Shown here: one piece after another, positions 15,811-25,216 of the stretch
Position numbering within the stretch: position 1 is the stretch's first letter
Layout of the letters: the number at the start of each line of letters is the position of its first letter
Notes under the pieces: generated by a model
What the model saw: the letters and a program-made list of their open reading frames with translations, nothing else
Database searches by the model: none
Told to the model about the DNA's origin: nothing
Origin: JSC-12 sp033764965
GTDB taxonomy: Bacteria; Cyanobacteriota; Cyanobacteriia; Leptolyngbyales; Leptolyngbyaceae
Reading direction: 5' to 3'
DNA: 64,000 bases
NCBI GenBank assembly: GCA_033764965.1
Contig: JANRIN010000030.1
Coordinates: 17,540 to 81,539 of the forward strand
Program-made: the position numbers and the translations under genes

Positions 15811-16671
15811 GTGCAAGACGCAAAATTAGTGACTAAAGCCAATGCCGCCCATCAAACGATCGTCACGCTGGGCGATCGCGTTGCCATTGGTGGAGAGGAG
15901 ATCGTCGTAATTGGTGGTCCCTGTACGGTTGAGAGTTTGGAGCAAATGGAGCAAATCGCTCAGGCGCTTTCAACCGTTGCTGTTCAAGCATTAAGGGGAG
16001 GTGTGTATAAGCCGCGCACCTCCCCTTACAGTTTTCAGGGTATGGGAGTGGATGGGCTGAGAATTCTGGCATCTGTACGGGAGCGGTACGGAATGCCCGT
16101 GGTGACTGAAGTGATGTCGATCGCCCAAATTAAACCCGTGTGCGCCTACGCCGATATGCTGCAAATTGGCAGCCGCAATATGCAGAACTTTGAACTACTG
16201 AAAGCTTTAGGGCAAGTGGACAAGCCAGTCCTCTTAAAAAGAGGATTAGCCGCAACCGTAGAAGAATTTGTGATGGCAGCAGAATACATCCTGGCACACG
16301 GCAATCCCAACGTGGTGTTCTGCGAGCGGGGCATTCGCAGCTTCGACAATTACACCCGGAATGTGTTGGATTTGGGGGCTGTGGTTGCCCTCAAACAGTT
16401 AACTCACTTGCCTGTGATTGTTGATCCAAGCCATGCGGCGGGCAAACGGGAACTGGTGCCTGATCTGGCAAGAGCCGCGATCGCCTGCGGGGCTGATGGC
16501 TTGATCATTGAATGCCATCCCATCCCAGAATTATCGGTTTCCGATGCCCGACAAGCTCTATCTCTAGCAGCCATGACAGACTTGATGCAAAGCCTAGCCG
16601 CGATCGCCCCTGCGGTCGGACGTAGCCTGAAACCCCGCCCTGCTTCAGCTTCATTGGTCAGCGTTGGATAG
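15811..16671 (+). CDS. aroF: 3-deoxy-7-phosphoheptulonate (DAHP) synthase, type I-beta
   Basis: 286 aa from the GTG at 15811, which has AGGAG 8 bases upstream; the in-frame ATG at 15712 would overlap the attenuator terminator. The enzyme condenses phosphoenolpyruvate and erythrose-4-phosphate, the first step of the shikimate pathway in the cytoplasm. Motifs: VIGGPCTVES, GGVYKPRTSPYSFQG, LQIGSRNMQNFELLKALG and VDPSHAAGKR. There is no ACT or chorismate mutase regulatory domain, so no allosteric domain is visible. That fits with control by the upstream tandem leader attenuators. Confidence 0.95.
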   Translation: MQDAKLVTKANAAHQTIVTLGDRVAIGGEEIVVIGGPCTVESLEQMEQIAQALSTVAVQALRGGVYKPRTSPYSFQGMGVDGLRILASVRERYGMPVVTEVMSIAQIKPVCAYADMLQIGSRNMQNFELLKALGQVDKPVLLKRGLAATVEEFVMAAEYILAHGNPNVVFCERGIRSFDNYTRNVLDLGAVVALKQLTHLPVIVDPSHAAGKRELVPDLARAAIACGADGLIIECHPIPELSVSDARQALSLAAMTDLMQSLAAIAPAVGRSLKPRPASASLVSVG

Positions 16672-16852
16672 CTTAAATTTCATTACTTCCCAGGTTTCAA
16701 GAAAAACGTGCCAAATTAAAAAGCTGGAGTACCATGCACAAAAGGTTTTCAGTCATTCGGCACGTTGATTCACAGAACTTTAGTTTGATTGGGATGGTTT
16801 GCCATCCAGATCTAATTTTTGTAACAACATCAATTCCCTGGGGAGTGGTGGA

Positions 16853-17497
16853 ATGCAGCAATGGTTTCAGCTATGGGGGCAATTTAGGCTTGCTCTGGTG
16901 GGTTATGGCGCTCTAACCGCGATCGCTTTAATGGGCATCGGCGCTCAGTTTACCGATCGTCATCCTGCCGATGCCACAGAATTTCAACCCAGCAACGTTG
17001 CAATGGGCACTTGGCACGGCTCATCCTTTCCGGTTGAAAACTTCCAAACTTACACATCTCCCTTTGGGCTACGGCGTTCTCCAGATGGTTCCTACAGTCA
17101 GGAATATCACCGGGGTTTAGATATGGCGGCTCCTGAGGGCAGCTATATTCGCAACTGGTGGACGGGTAAAGTCGTGGAAGTGTCTGATGACAGCGCTTGT
17201 GGCACTTCTGTCGTGGTTGAATCTGGGCAGTGGGAACACATTTACTGCCACATGAAGGGGCACGTCGAGAGAGATCGGGGAGGACGTTATATCAGCGATC
17301 GGGATGGCGGCATTCAAATTTGGGAAGGACAGGTTGTGCCAGCGGGTACTCGCATCGGTCGAGTCGGCATGACCGGACGCACAACGGGTCCTCACTTGCA
17401 TTGGGGCTTAAAGTATGGCGGGCAGTGGGTTGATCCAGCCCTGGTGTTAAAGGCGATGTATGCAGAACAGCGAGGCTCTGTGTCGGCACGTCCTTAA
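16853..17497 (+). CDS. M23 family metallopeptidase (LytM-like)
   Basis: 214 aa from the ATG at 16853 (MQQWFQLWGQ), preceded by GGGAG. A single N-terminal membrane or signal segment (LALVGYGALTAIALMGIGA) precedes the peptidase domain. Zinc and catalytic motifs are present: HRGLDMA (H-x3-D) and HLHWGLK (H-x-H). The protein probably acts in the periplasm on peptidoglycan crosslinks; target specificity is unknown. Its stop codon shares a TTAA with the convergent cobyrinate synthase gene, so the two genes overlap by 4 bp tail to tail. Confidence 0.87.
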   Translation: MQQWFQLWGQFRLALVGYGALTAIALMGIGAQFTDRHPADATEFQPSNVAMGTWHGSSFPVENFQTYTSPFGLRRSPDGSYSQEYHRGLDMAAPEGSYIRNWWTGKVVEVSDDSACGTSVVVESGQWEHIYCHMKGHVERDRGGRYISDRDGGIQIWEGQVVPAGTRIGRVGMTGRTTGPHLHWGLKYGGQWVDPALVLKAMYAEQRGSVSARP

Positions 17498-18981
17498 GAA
17501 ATAGTTTGAATAGATTTGAATTGAAGGCATTGATTGAGGAAACGTTGTGGTAGCCCTGGGGTAGCCCCCCAATGGAAATGAATGTACGAGGCGTGGAGAT
17601 TATTCGGATAGCACCATCCCTCAGACTGGGCGGAATGAACTTCCAACAATGGCTCGGTTGGCTCGATCGTTAAATGCGATCGGTGAAATTCGTGTCCCCA
17701 GGCGATCGTGCCCGCTGCAAACATCACTCCATTCTGTTGTGCTTTGGCTTGACGATAGCCCAGGGTCAGGCGTTTACCCATCACCGCCGTTGTTGGCAGA
17801 ACTCCCACCATTTCCCAGGCTTGCTCCTCAAAATCAAGAATGGCTTCACAGAGATACATCAGCCCGCCACATTCGGCATAAGTTGGGATGCCATTGGCGA
17901 TCGCGGCTTTCACGGCTGTTCGAGCGGAGACATTAGCGGCTAACTCTGCTGCAAACACTTCAGGAAATCCGCCACCAAAGATTAAACCCTGCACGTTATC
18001 TGGCAAGGTTGCATCCTTTAACGGACTCCAAAACACCAATTCTGCCCCTAGTTCTTGCAACAAATTCAGGTTGTCGGCGTAGTAGAAACTAAAGGCGGCA
18101 TCCTGGGCGATCGCGAGGCGGACTTGGGGAGAAGGACTGGATGGGGGGATGGGGAGATGGGGAGATGGGGAGATGGGGTTTTCTTCGGGTGTTATGTTCT
18201 GTCTCAGTAACGGTGTTAACTTTTCCCAGTCGAAACACTCTTGAGCTAAGTGGGCGAGTTGTTTAATCAAGGCATCCAGATGGGGTAGTTCGGCAGTGGG
18301 GAGGAGTCCCAGATGACGATCGGGAATGGTGATGGCATCTTGCCGCCGCAGAACTCCCAGAATGGGCAGGTTCAGGGGTTTGAGTGCCGCTTGCAGCAGA
18401 TCCAGATGGCGATCGCTACCAACTCGATTAAGCACTAACCCTGCAATATCCAGGTTTGGGTCAAAGCTGCAATAACCCTGCACCAGAGCCGCGATCGATT
18501 GGGACAGGCGGCTACAATCCACCACTAGCAAAACGGGAAGATTCAATAGTCTTGCCAGATGCGCCGTACTGCCAAACCCACCGCGTGCTTGAAATGGTTG
18601 ATTGAAGCAAGGCGATACTTTTGCCTGATCTTTTCCGTCTATTCCTTCTTCTGCCTTGCTCTTCCTCTCTTCTGCCTTTTGCCTGCCAACTTCGTCCGCT
18701 GCTCCGTCAAATAATCCCATCACTCCTTCTACCAGCCCATAGTCTGCAGTTTGACTGTGCTGGCTGAAGCACCTTCGCACGTAGGTCTCGGAGGTTAGCA
18801 CTGGGTCAAGATTGCGACAGGGACGACCTGTGACGGATTGGTGAAACATCGGATCGATGTAATCGGGACCAACCTTGAATGATTGAACGGAGAAGTTTTG
18901 TTGCCGCAAATAGGAGAGCAGAGCCAGAGTGACAGTGGTTTTGCCAACTCCGCTCCGCTCTCCAGCAATGATGATGCTCAT
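17494..18981 (-). CDS. cobB: Cobyrinic acid a,c-diamide synthase
   Basis: About 495 aa from the ATG at 18981 (MSIIIAGERSGVGKTTVTL); also called CbiA. The ATP-dependent enzyme amidates the a and c side chains in corrinoid synthesis. The N-terminal half is a P-loop dethiobiotin-synthetase-like domain (GVGKTT, KVGPDYIDP, LVEGVMGLFDGA). The C-terminal half is a class I glutamine amidotransferase domain with the catalytic Cys in YAECGGLMYL. Two low-complexity insertions interrupt it: a Lys/Glu-rich one after LFDGA and a Pro/Ser-rich one between domains, encoded by a tandem repeat at 18139-18178. Both look like tolerated linkers. Confidence 0.93.
   Translation of the reverse strand: MSIIIAGERSGVGKTTVTLALLSYLRQQNFSVQSFKVGPDYIDPMFHQSVTGRPCRNLDPVLTSETYVRRCFSQHSQTADYGLVEGVMGLFDGAADEVGRQKAEERKSKAEEGIDGKDQAKVSPCFNQPFQARGGFGSTAHLARLLNLPVLLVVDCSRLSQSIAALVQGYCSFDPNLDIAGLVLNRVGSDRHLDLLQAALKPLNLPILGVLRRQDAITIPDRHLGLLPTAELPHLDALIKQLAHLAQECFDWEKLTPLLRQNITPEENPISPSPHLPIPPSSPSPQVRLAIAQDAAFSFYYADNLNLLQELGAELVFWSPLKDATLPDNVQGLIFGGGFPEVFAAELAANVSARTAVKAAIANGIPTYAECGGLMYLCEAILDFEEQAWEMVGVLPTTAVMGKRLTLGYRQAKAQQNGVMFAAGTIAWGHEFHRSHLTIEPTEPLLEVHSAQSEGWCYPNNLHASYIHFHWGATPGLPQRFLNQCLQFKSIQTIS
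18139..18178. repeat. Tandem GGGGAGAT repeat inside cobB
   Basis: Three consecutive ATGGGGAG units plus flanking GGATGGGG words encode the Pro/Ser-rich inter-domain linker of CobB. The unit is 8 bases, so it reads differently in each copy yet keeps the frame open. Confidence 0.75.
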
Positions 18982-19066
18982 ACAAAAAATATTGTGCTGT
19001 CCGGGTCTAGCATTCGGAAGTGAGCCTGATTTTAATTGCAATCATTATCGTCCGAATGCCAAACCC

Positions 19067-20392
19067 CTACTTCTTCAACTTCAATGCCTGCACTGCTAAT
19101 GCCAAGCTTTCTTCGTACAGCACATCCCGTCCCCATCGCTGAAGTTGCTGAGTCAGCAACAATTCGGCTTTCTGATCATTGGTGGATGTGACTTGCTCGG
19201 TGCGTACTGTTGCTTGAGCGCCGCCCCCCGACTCCATCCGCATACAGCCTGCGGTTTCGGAACATAGGATCGTGGCACAGTTGGCGCTGGGGTTGCTGGA
19301 GCCAAGCCGTAGCCCCACCAGATCACCGACAATCTCGCCCGGATCGGTAATGGGAATTGCAGCTAGCTCAGCTTTGACTTGTTTTCCACTGGGACTAGAG
19401 AACGTGATGCGTTTAATTTCATAGAAGTCGTCATCGTCCTGGGTAAAGCCGATCGGTTGCCATCCCAACCGACTGGCGAACCAACTCAGGAACATGATTG
19501 CCTGGGAAGCGTTGCCTTTTTCGTAATCGATCGCTACTTCGTCAATTTCGCCTAAAGACATCCGGCGTTCCGGAGGGTCGAAGGTGGCAGCGGTAATTTC
19601 TTGCCAGGGAGCGAGACGGTGCCAGTTCAAATCAGCGACAAAGGTGCCCGATTCAATCAAGCTCTGAATTTTGACAAATTCCGATTCCGGCTCAATGAAA
19701 TAGGAGGAGTCCATCACAATGCAGTTGCAGGCTTCCACCATCTGCTTGAACAATTCTTGCTCCAGGTTGGGGGTTGCCTTCCACCAGACGAATTTGGGCA
19801 AATCGGGAATCATCAAGGATTTCACAATATCGCCCACTCGATTCAAGGCAGTTTTCGTCCCGCGCAGAGTGATGTATTCGCTACAAATCAGGTTGGTGCC
19901 AGTTTTGTGGACGGGGCAATAGGCGGAAACTTGAGCCGTGACCCCTTCATCCACTCCCCAGGTGGGACAGAGGGTGATGATGCGGCAGGGGTTTTGAGCC
20001 GCGATCGCCTCACTTACCCCCGTTCCTCGCGAATCCAGATTGGTCATCCGGACTTGTTCTGGAGGCAGTTTTGCCACTTCTTCTCGCAGTTTTGCTAGAG
20101 TCTCCGGATCGAAGCGTCCTGTTTCCTTAAAACCGTAAGCGCGTTGGGCAAGGGCGATCGCTTCTTTGGTTTGAGGTCCAATTAAGCCCTCGATCGGTCC
20201 TTTATAAAAACCCAACACTCCCAACAATTGCTGAAACTCTTCCGGCTCATACACCACCATGCTGAAGGTAGAAGCGCGGGTTGCGGCGGAATTGACACCA
20301 TTCTGGCTATGCCAGATCGCACTCAGTTCTGCCTCAATTTCATCCAGAGAAATATCTTTCGGTCTTTGCAGGGCAACAAGTGGAGTGGTCAT
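19067..20392 (-). CDS. opcA: Glucose-6-phosphate dehydrogenase assembly protein OpcA
   Basis: 441 aa from the ATG at 20392 (MTTPLVALQRPKDISLDEIEAEL is split over the N-terminus); the longer frame looks untranslated. OpcA promotes assembly and redox activation of G6PDH in cyanobacteria. A peptidoglycan-binding-like repeat (LLGVLGFYKGPIEGLIGPQTKEAI) lies near residues 55-80, followed by the OpcA core with CPTWGVDEGVTAQVSAYCP and CNCIVMDSSYF. Several conserved Cys fit the known redox role. It is the last gene of the fbp-tal-zwf-opcA cluster, 109 bp after zwf. Confidence 0.94.
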   Translation of the reverse strand: MTTPLVALQRPKDISLDEIEAELSAIWHSQNGVNSAATRASTFSMVVYEPEEFQQLLGVLGFYKGPIEGLIGPQTKEAIALAQRAYGFKETGRFDPETLAKLREEVAKLPPEQVRMTNLDSRGTGVSEAIAAQNPCRIITLCPTWGVDEGVTAQVSAYCPVHKTGTNLICSEYITLRGTKTALNRVGDIVKSLMIPDLPKFVWWKATPNLEQELFKQMVEACNCIVMDSSYFIEPESEFVKIQSLIESGTFVADLNWHRLAPWQEITAATFDPPERRMSLGEIDEVAIDYEKGNASQAIMFLSWFASRLGWQPIGFTQDDDDFYEIKRITFSSPSGKQVKAELAAIPITDPGEIVGDLVGLRLGSSNPSANCATILCSETAGCMRMESGGGAQATVRTEQVTSTNDQKAELLLTQQLQRWGRDVLYEESLALAVQALKLKK

Positions 20393-20501
20393 AAATCTAA
20401 AGGTCGAGGGTGAATAGTAGTTTCCAGGTCTAAGTTTCAGGTTTAAGTTTTGAGTTCTAAATCTGGATAAATTCAACTAAGAACTCAAAACTTATCACGT
20501 C

Positions 20502-22031
20502 CTACAATCTGCGCCAGTTTCGTCCATCACGATTGAGTAACAATTCTGCCTCAACCGGACCCCAAGTTCCGGCTTCGTACAGGGGAATGACTTCGGGGGG
20601 AGCCGGAGCATCCCACACTTCCAGCAGAGGAGTCAGCAAGCGCCAAGAGGCTTCCACCTCGTCGCCGCGAGTGAACAAAGTTTGATCTCCCAGCATACAG
20701 TCCACCAGTAAGCGACTGTAGGCATCGGTGTTCGGTTGCCCAAATGCCGTATCGTAGCGAAAATCCATATCCACGGTGCGAGTCCGGAGGGAGTTGCCAG
20801 GAGTTTTGACTTCAAACCGGAGGGAAATGCCTTCGTTGGGCTGAATTCGCATCGCCAACACGTTTGGACTGGCTTGCTTTGCTGCCGATTGGAACATGAG
20901 AAAGGGCACTTCTTTAAACTGAATGGCGATTTCCGATACCTTTTTGGGCATCCGTTTACCAGTTCGCATATAGAACGGAACGCCTTTCCAGCGCCAGTTG
21001 TCGATCGTCAACTTGAGGGCAGCATAAGTCGGCGTTGTTGATTCTGGCGAGGCACCTTCTTCGGTGCGATAGCCAGGAACTTCTTTGCCCTTCATCCAGC
21101 CAGCACTGTATTGTCCCCGTACAGCCGATGCGCCCAAATTAACCAGATCCGCTAAGTGCGTCGCTTGGAGCACTTTCACCTTTTCATTACGAATACTGTC
21201 TGCATCAAGCGCGTTCGGAGGCTCCATTGCCGTTAGACAAAATAACTGCATCAGGTGATTTTGCACCATATCTCGCAGTGCGCCAGCGGTTTCGTAGTAG
21301 CCTGCCCGTCCTTCTAGCCCGACGGTTTCTGCCACTGTAATTTGCACATGATCCACGTATTGCCGATTCCACAGAGGCTCAAAAATGGCATTGGCAAAGC
21401 GAAACACCATCAAGTTTTGAACGGTTTCTTTACCCAGGTAATGGTCAATGCGATAGATCTGCCGCTCATCGCAGACCTTCTGAACAACCTGGTTCAAGCC
21501 CTGAGCCGTACTCAGATCTCGACCAAACGGCTTCTCAATCACCAATCGCTGCTTGCGGGGATCGGTCAGCATATCTGCTGCCCCAAGCTGTTGAATCGAT
21601 TCGGCAAAGAATTTGGGCGCAACAGAAAGGTAAAAGACTCGATTCCCACGAGTGCCCCGTTGTTCGTCTAGCTCGCCCAAGAAGGCTTTGAGTTTTTGAT
21701 AGCTGGTGGGATTGTCGATGTCGCCGGAGCAATAAAACAGTCCCCTTGCGAATTCTTCCCACAGCAACTCTGACCCCAAACCGCTGCCAAATTCTTCTAC
21801 GCCTTCGCGCATATGTTCCCGGAAAAAGTCGTGGCTCCACTCGCGGCGTGCCACACCGACCAGGGTAAATTCTCGTGGCAACCGGCGTTCGCGCATCATT
21901 TGATAGAGCGCAGGAACGAGTTTGCGCTGGGTAAGATCGCCCGATGCGCCAAAGATGACGAGAATCTGAGGTTCTGGAACTCGATCTTGCTGTAAGCCAA
22001 CGCGGAGGGGATTTTCGATGAGAGTAACCAT
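20502..22031 (-). CDS. zwf: Glucose-6-phosphate 1-dehydrogenase
   Basis: 509 aa, full length. It oxidises glucose-6-phosphate to 6-phosphogluconolactone with NADP, entry to the oxidative pentose phosphate pathway that supplies reductant in the dark. The NADP-binding motif is GASGDLTQRKLVPALY near residue 30. The substrate-binding signature is RIDHYLGKETVQNLMVFRF near residue 195. Further blocks are LQLFCLTAMEPP and PFYMRTGKRMPKK. It lies between tal and opcA in the conserved order. Confidence 0.96.
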   Translation of the reverse strand: MVTLIENPLRVGLQQDRVPEPQILVIFGASGDLTQRKLVPALYQMMRERRLPREFTLVGVARREWSHDFFREHMREGVEEFGSGLGSELLWEEFARGLFYCSGDIDNPTSYQKLKAFLGELDEQRGTRGNRVFYLSVAPKFFAESIQQLGAADMLTDPRKQRLVIEKPFGRDLSTAQGLNQVVQKVCDERQIYRIDHYLGKETVQNLMVFRFANAIFEPLWNRQYVDHVQITVAETVGLEGRAGYYETAGALRDMVQNHLMQLFCLTAMEPPNALDADSIRNEKVKVLQATHLADLVNLGASAVRGQYSAGWMKGKEVPGYRTEEGASPESTTPTYAALKLTIDNWRWKGVPFYMRTGKRMPKKVSEIAIQFKEVPFLMFQSAAKQASPNVLAMRIQPNEGISLRFEVKTPGNSLRTRTVDMDFRYDTAFGQPNTDAYSRLLVDCMLGDQTLFTRGDEVEASWRLLTPLLEVWDAPAPPEVIPLYEAGTWGPVEAELLLNRDGRNWRRL

Positions 22032-22178
22032 AGGCAGTAATGAGGTAAGGGGATGGGATGGGGGAGAGAGGAATTAGGGGTTGGGGTTAGAGGGCGCTTT
22101 GACTGGAAGCTAAAACCTGGAGTCAAATCCTAGTGCCCTATAACCCCACGCCCTATGCCTAATTCCTACTCCTATTTC

Positions 22179-23324
22179 CTAAACGGTTGCGAGCCGATCG
22201 ACTTTTTCTTCCAAAGAACCTAAGAGTGACTGAAATGGCTTAACAAATTTGTCAATGCCGTCGGTGAGGAGATCGTCCATCACCTCATCCAGGTTGATGT
22301 TGATGTCGGGATCTTTGAGAGAGTCGATCAGTTGGTAGGCTTCGTTGATGTTGGACTCGATGCGATCGCTCACATCACAGTGGTCAGCACAGGCTTCGAT
22401 CGTTGCGGGGGGGAGGGTATTGACCGTTTCGCGACCGATGAGTTCATCAACATACATCACGTCGCTATAGTTGGGGTTTTTGGTGCTGGTGCTTGCCCAG
22501 AGCAGGCGTTGCACATTGGCACCTTTGGCAGCGAGGGCTTGCCAGCGATCGGTTTGGACAATCTTCTTATACTCCTGATAAGCAATCTTGGCGTTAGCGA
22601 TCGCTACTTTTCCTTGAATTGCTTCCAGTTTTTCCCGAATAGCAAGATCAGGAACACCTTGCTTCAGTTTGGCATCAATGCGATCGTCGATCGCGATATC
22701 GATGCGGCTGAGGAAGAAACTGGCAACGGAGGCGATTTTGTTGATGGATTCGCCCTTGGCAACGCGCTTTTCCAGCCCACGGATGTATGCCCAGGCGGTT
22801 TCGATATAGCTATCAACCGAGAAGAGGAGGGTGACATTGACATTGATCCCGTCGCTGATGACTTGTTCCACGGCGGGTAACCCCTTGGAAGTGCCGGGAA
22901 TTTTGATCATTACGTTCTCTCGTCCAATTTCCCGATAATACCGTTGGGCTTCCTGGATAGTTTTTTCCGTATCGTGGGCGATCGTCGGCGGAACTTCAAT
23001 GCTGATGTAACCATCTAAGCCGTGGGAAGAATCATACACAGGACGAAAAATATCGCAAGCATTGCGAATGTCATCGAATATAAGCGATTCGTAAATGTCC
23101 TGTACTGACTTTCTCGCCTTGATCCCAGCTTCAATGTCGGCATCGTACATCTTGTTGCCCGCGATCGCTTTCTCAAAAATCGCTGGATTGGAGGTGATCC
23201 CGCGCAAACCACGGGTGTCAATCATGTTCTTCAACTCACCCGACTTCACCAGATCACGAGTCAGGTTATCCATCAAAATGCTTTGACCAAGGTTCTTAAT
23301 TTCAACTAAATGGTTCGTTGTCAT
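22179..23324 (-). CDS. tal: Transaldolase
   Basis: 381 aa, the longer transaldolase form typical of cyanobacteria. It transfers a dihydroxyacetone unit between sugar phosphates in the non-oxidative pentose phosphate pathway. The Schiff-base Lys is in VMIKIPGTSKGLPA near residue 140. Other signature blocks are TRGLRGITSNPAIFEKAI and NVTLLFSVDSYIETAWAYIRG in order. The start has an AGGAG site (AGGAGTTATTTTCGATG). Second gene of the fbp-tal-zwf-opcA cluster. Confidence 0.96.
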   Translation of the reverse strand: MTTNHLVEIKNLGQSILMDNLTRDLVKSGELKNMIDTRGLRGITSNPAIFEKAIAGNKMYDADIEAGIKARKSVQDIYESLIFDDIRNACDIFRPVYDSSHGLDGYISIEVPPTIAHDTEKTIQEAQRYYREIGRENVMIKIPGTSKGLPAVEQVISDGINVNVTLLFSVDSYIETAWAYIRGLEKRVAKGESINKIASVASFFLSRIDIAIDDRIDAKLKQGVPDLAIREKLEAIQGKVAIANAKIAYQEYKKIVQTDRWQALAAKGANVQRLLWASTSTKNPNYSDVMYVDELIGRETVNTLPPATIEACADHCDVSDRIESNINEAYQLIDSLKDPDININLDEVMDDLLTDGIDKFVKPFQSLLGSLEEKVDRLATV

Positions 23325-23453
23325 CGAAAATAACTCCTAATGAGTAGTGGGTTAGGGACTGCTTGTGCTCACGACTCATTTGCTGTGACTACGCTCTGTC
23401 ACGACTGGGCATCTATTACGACTATGCCGAGTTAGGGCAGCAATTTCATGCCC

Positions 23454-24518
23454 CTATCGGTTCAAAACTTTGGATTCCTCCTGGATGCGTGCCTGTTCTT
23501 TGATAAAAGACTCCACCAGGGCGACATCTTCCTGGCTCCCGATGATCAGTGGAGTGCGTTGGTGCAGTTGTTCAGAGACAATATCCAGAATGTCCTGATG
23601 TCCATTGCTGGCGCGTCCCCCGGCTTGCTCCACCAGGTACGCAAGTGGGGCAGATTCGTACAGCAAACGCAATTTTCCTTCCGGCTTCTTCACGGTGCCA
23701 GGATAGAGGAATACTCCACCCTGGAATAAAATTCGATGAAAATCTCCCACTAATGCGCCACTATAACGAGCGGTGTACCCATCATGGCGGTGCATATAGC
23801 GGATGTAATCCCGAATGCTCTCATCCCACTGCCAAAAGTTACCCTCATTCACGCTGTAAACAGGACCATGAGGTGGGATCTGCACATTTTCGACTGAAAG
23901 AATAAATTCACCCAGGCTGGGATCGAGGGTGAAGGCGTGGACTCCTCGACCGATCGAATACACCAACATGGTGCTGGGACCATAGAGGATATAGCCAGCA
24001 GCGATTTGCTTGCGCCCCGGTTGAAATAAGTCGGCAGCCGTGCCGTCCAGGTCTTCCCCTTCCTGTTGGCGGATGGCAAAGATTGATCCCACGTTGATGT
24101 TGGTATCAATATTGGATGAACCGTCGATCGGGTCGTAGACCAGAGTGTAGCGTCCCACGGGACAGTTCTCTGGAATGTAGTAGGGGTTCTCCATTTCCTC
24201 CGAGGCAAGGCGGCAAACCAGTCCACTTTGCTTGAAAACAGAAATGAACACCTCGTTGGCGTACACATCCATTTTCTTGACGGATTCCCCCTGGACATTT
24301 ACCTCGCCCGTAAAGCCTAACGCCCCTTCCATCAGCCCTGCACGGCTCAAACGACGGGCAACGAGTTTACCGGCTAAGGCGATGCGGTTCATTAAGGCGC
24401 TCAGGTCTTGAGCATCGGCAGAAAAACTTTGAAGCTGTTGAAACACGTGGCGCGAAAGGGTGGTGCAGTCCCGATCGAGTGCCGGTTCACGATCTAGCAG
24501 TTGGTTGATTTCAACCAT
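23454..24518 (-). CDS. fbp: Fructose-1,6-bisphosphatase class I
   Basis: 354 aa. It removes the C1 phosphate of fructose-1,6-bisphosphate in gluconeogenesis and carbon flux control. Metal-binding and catalytic motifs are visible: EEMENPYY, YTLVYDPIDGSSNIDTNINVGSIF (in order) and the C-terminal LLYESAPLAYLVEQAGG. A strong GGGGAGG site lies 8 bases before the ATG. First gene of the cluster; the intergenic region upstream probably holds its promoter, though no NtcA-type site was seen. Confidence 0.95.
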   Translation of the reverse strand: MVEINQLLDREPALDRDCTTLSRHVFQQLQSFSADAQDLSALMNRIALAGKLVARRLSRAGLMEGALGFTGEVNVQGESVKKMDVYANEVFISVFKQSGLVCRLASEEMENPYYIPENCPVGRYTLVYDPIDGSSNIDTNINVGSIFAIRQQEGEDLDGTAADLFQPGRKQIAAGYILYGPSTMLVYSIGRGVHAFTLDPSLGEFILSVENVQIPPHGPVYSVNEGNFWQWDESIRDYIRYMHRHDGYTARYSGALVGDFHRILFQGGVFLYPGTVKKPEGKLRLLYESAPLAYLVEQAGGRASNGHQDILDIVSEQLHQRTPLIIGSQEDVALVESFIKEQARIQEESKVLNR

Positions 24519-24708
24519 TCAATTAACCTCCCCGCAAAAGGGTTAACGGAGTTTGAAACAACATTAAAAACGGAATAAGCAAAAATACGTAGAGTTCTTG
24601 CTTTCAATAGTTGTTTGTCCCTCTAGGGCGTTCACCTTCTATCTTAGGGAGACATTCTGGAATCAACAGGGAACTTTAGACGAACTACAGATTAGGGAGT
24701 CTGGACTA

Positions 24709-24993
24709 TCACAACAGCCAGCGCAGCATACTTTCAATTAGCTCTGGATTAACGATTAACTCCCGGCAGGAGAGGGAGGTTAGCATCAATGGCTGATCAG
24801 AGGCTAAAACGTAAATTTCCAATATCTCTGCTGGAGGGGCTTCAAATAGTAAGTGCTCGTTGGGGCGAATAATGCGATCGCGCCGTGGAACAGATGCGTT
24901 AACAAACTTAGCGATTTGGGTTTGCTGACTTCTGTTGATGTAGAAGCAAAGGCACGGCTCGGACGATCGAACACACGAAGAGGCGAATGACAT
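24709..24993 (-). CDS. DUF1830 family protein
   Basis: 94 aa from the ATG at 24993 (MSFASSCVRSSEPCLCFYIN); 13 further codons upstream are open. The DUF1830 pattern is visible: CLCFYINRSQQTQIAKFVN, then RDRIIRPNEHLLFEAPPAEILEIYV. This is a small cytoplasmic cyanobacterial family with no known function. It is divergent from the radical SAM gene across a spacer containing tandem 15-mers and a CRP-type site, which could regulate either gene. Confidence 0.78.
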   Translation of the reverse strand: MSFASSCVRSSEPCLCFYINRSQQTQIAKFVNASVPRRDRIIRPNEHLLFEAPPAEILEIYVLASDQPLMLTSLSCRELIVNPELIESMLRWLL

Positions 24994-25040
24994 AGAGTAT
25001 TGACTAGGAAAGCGACTGATAACGGGGGGCAATAGCAGGA

Positions 25041-25089
25041 GAATTACATTTTTTGCAATTACACTTCTTGTAATTACACTTCTTGCAAT
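25041..25089. repeat. Tandem 15-base repeat (GNAATTACACTTCTT)
   Basis: Units at 25055-25069 and 25070-25084 differ at one base. A degenerate unit (GAATTACATTTTTT) precedes them and a partial GCAAT follows. Confidence 0.8.
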
Positions 25090-25164
25090 AAAAATTAATT
25101 GGACTTAGTTCAATCAGTATCAGAAATTTCCACGATATAGCTTGTGATAAAAAGTAAATTTATT

Positions 25165-25180
25165 TGTGATTTACATCACA
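25165..25180. promoter_or_regulatory. CRP/SyCrp1-type binding site
   Basis: TGTGATTTACATCACA is a perfect match to TGTGA-N6-TCACA, the site of cAMP receptor proteins including cyanobacterial SyCrp1. It lies 130 bp upstream of the radical SAM start and 172 bp from the DUF1830 start. Confidence 0.65.
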
Positions 25181-25216
25181 CTCTGGCTTTCCGATGTATC
25201 CATCTTCTGCATTGAG

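Noticed and set aside
18982..19066. Cobalamin riboswitch upstream of cobB
   Set aside because: The spacer is only 85 bp and shows no conserved B12-box-like word.
22332..22880. 182-codon plus-strand ORF opposite tal
   Set aside because: Shadow of the transaldolase gene; no ribosome-binding site and no family pattern.
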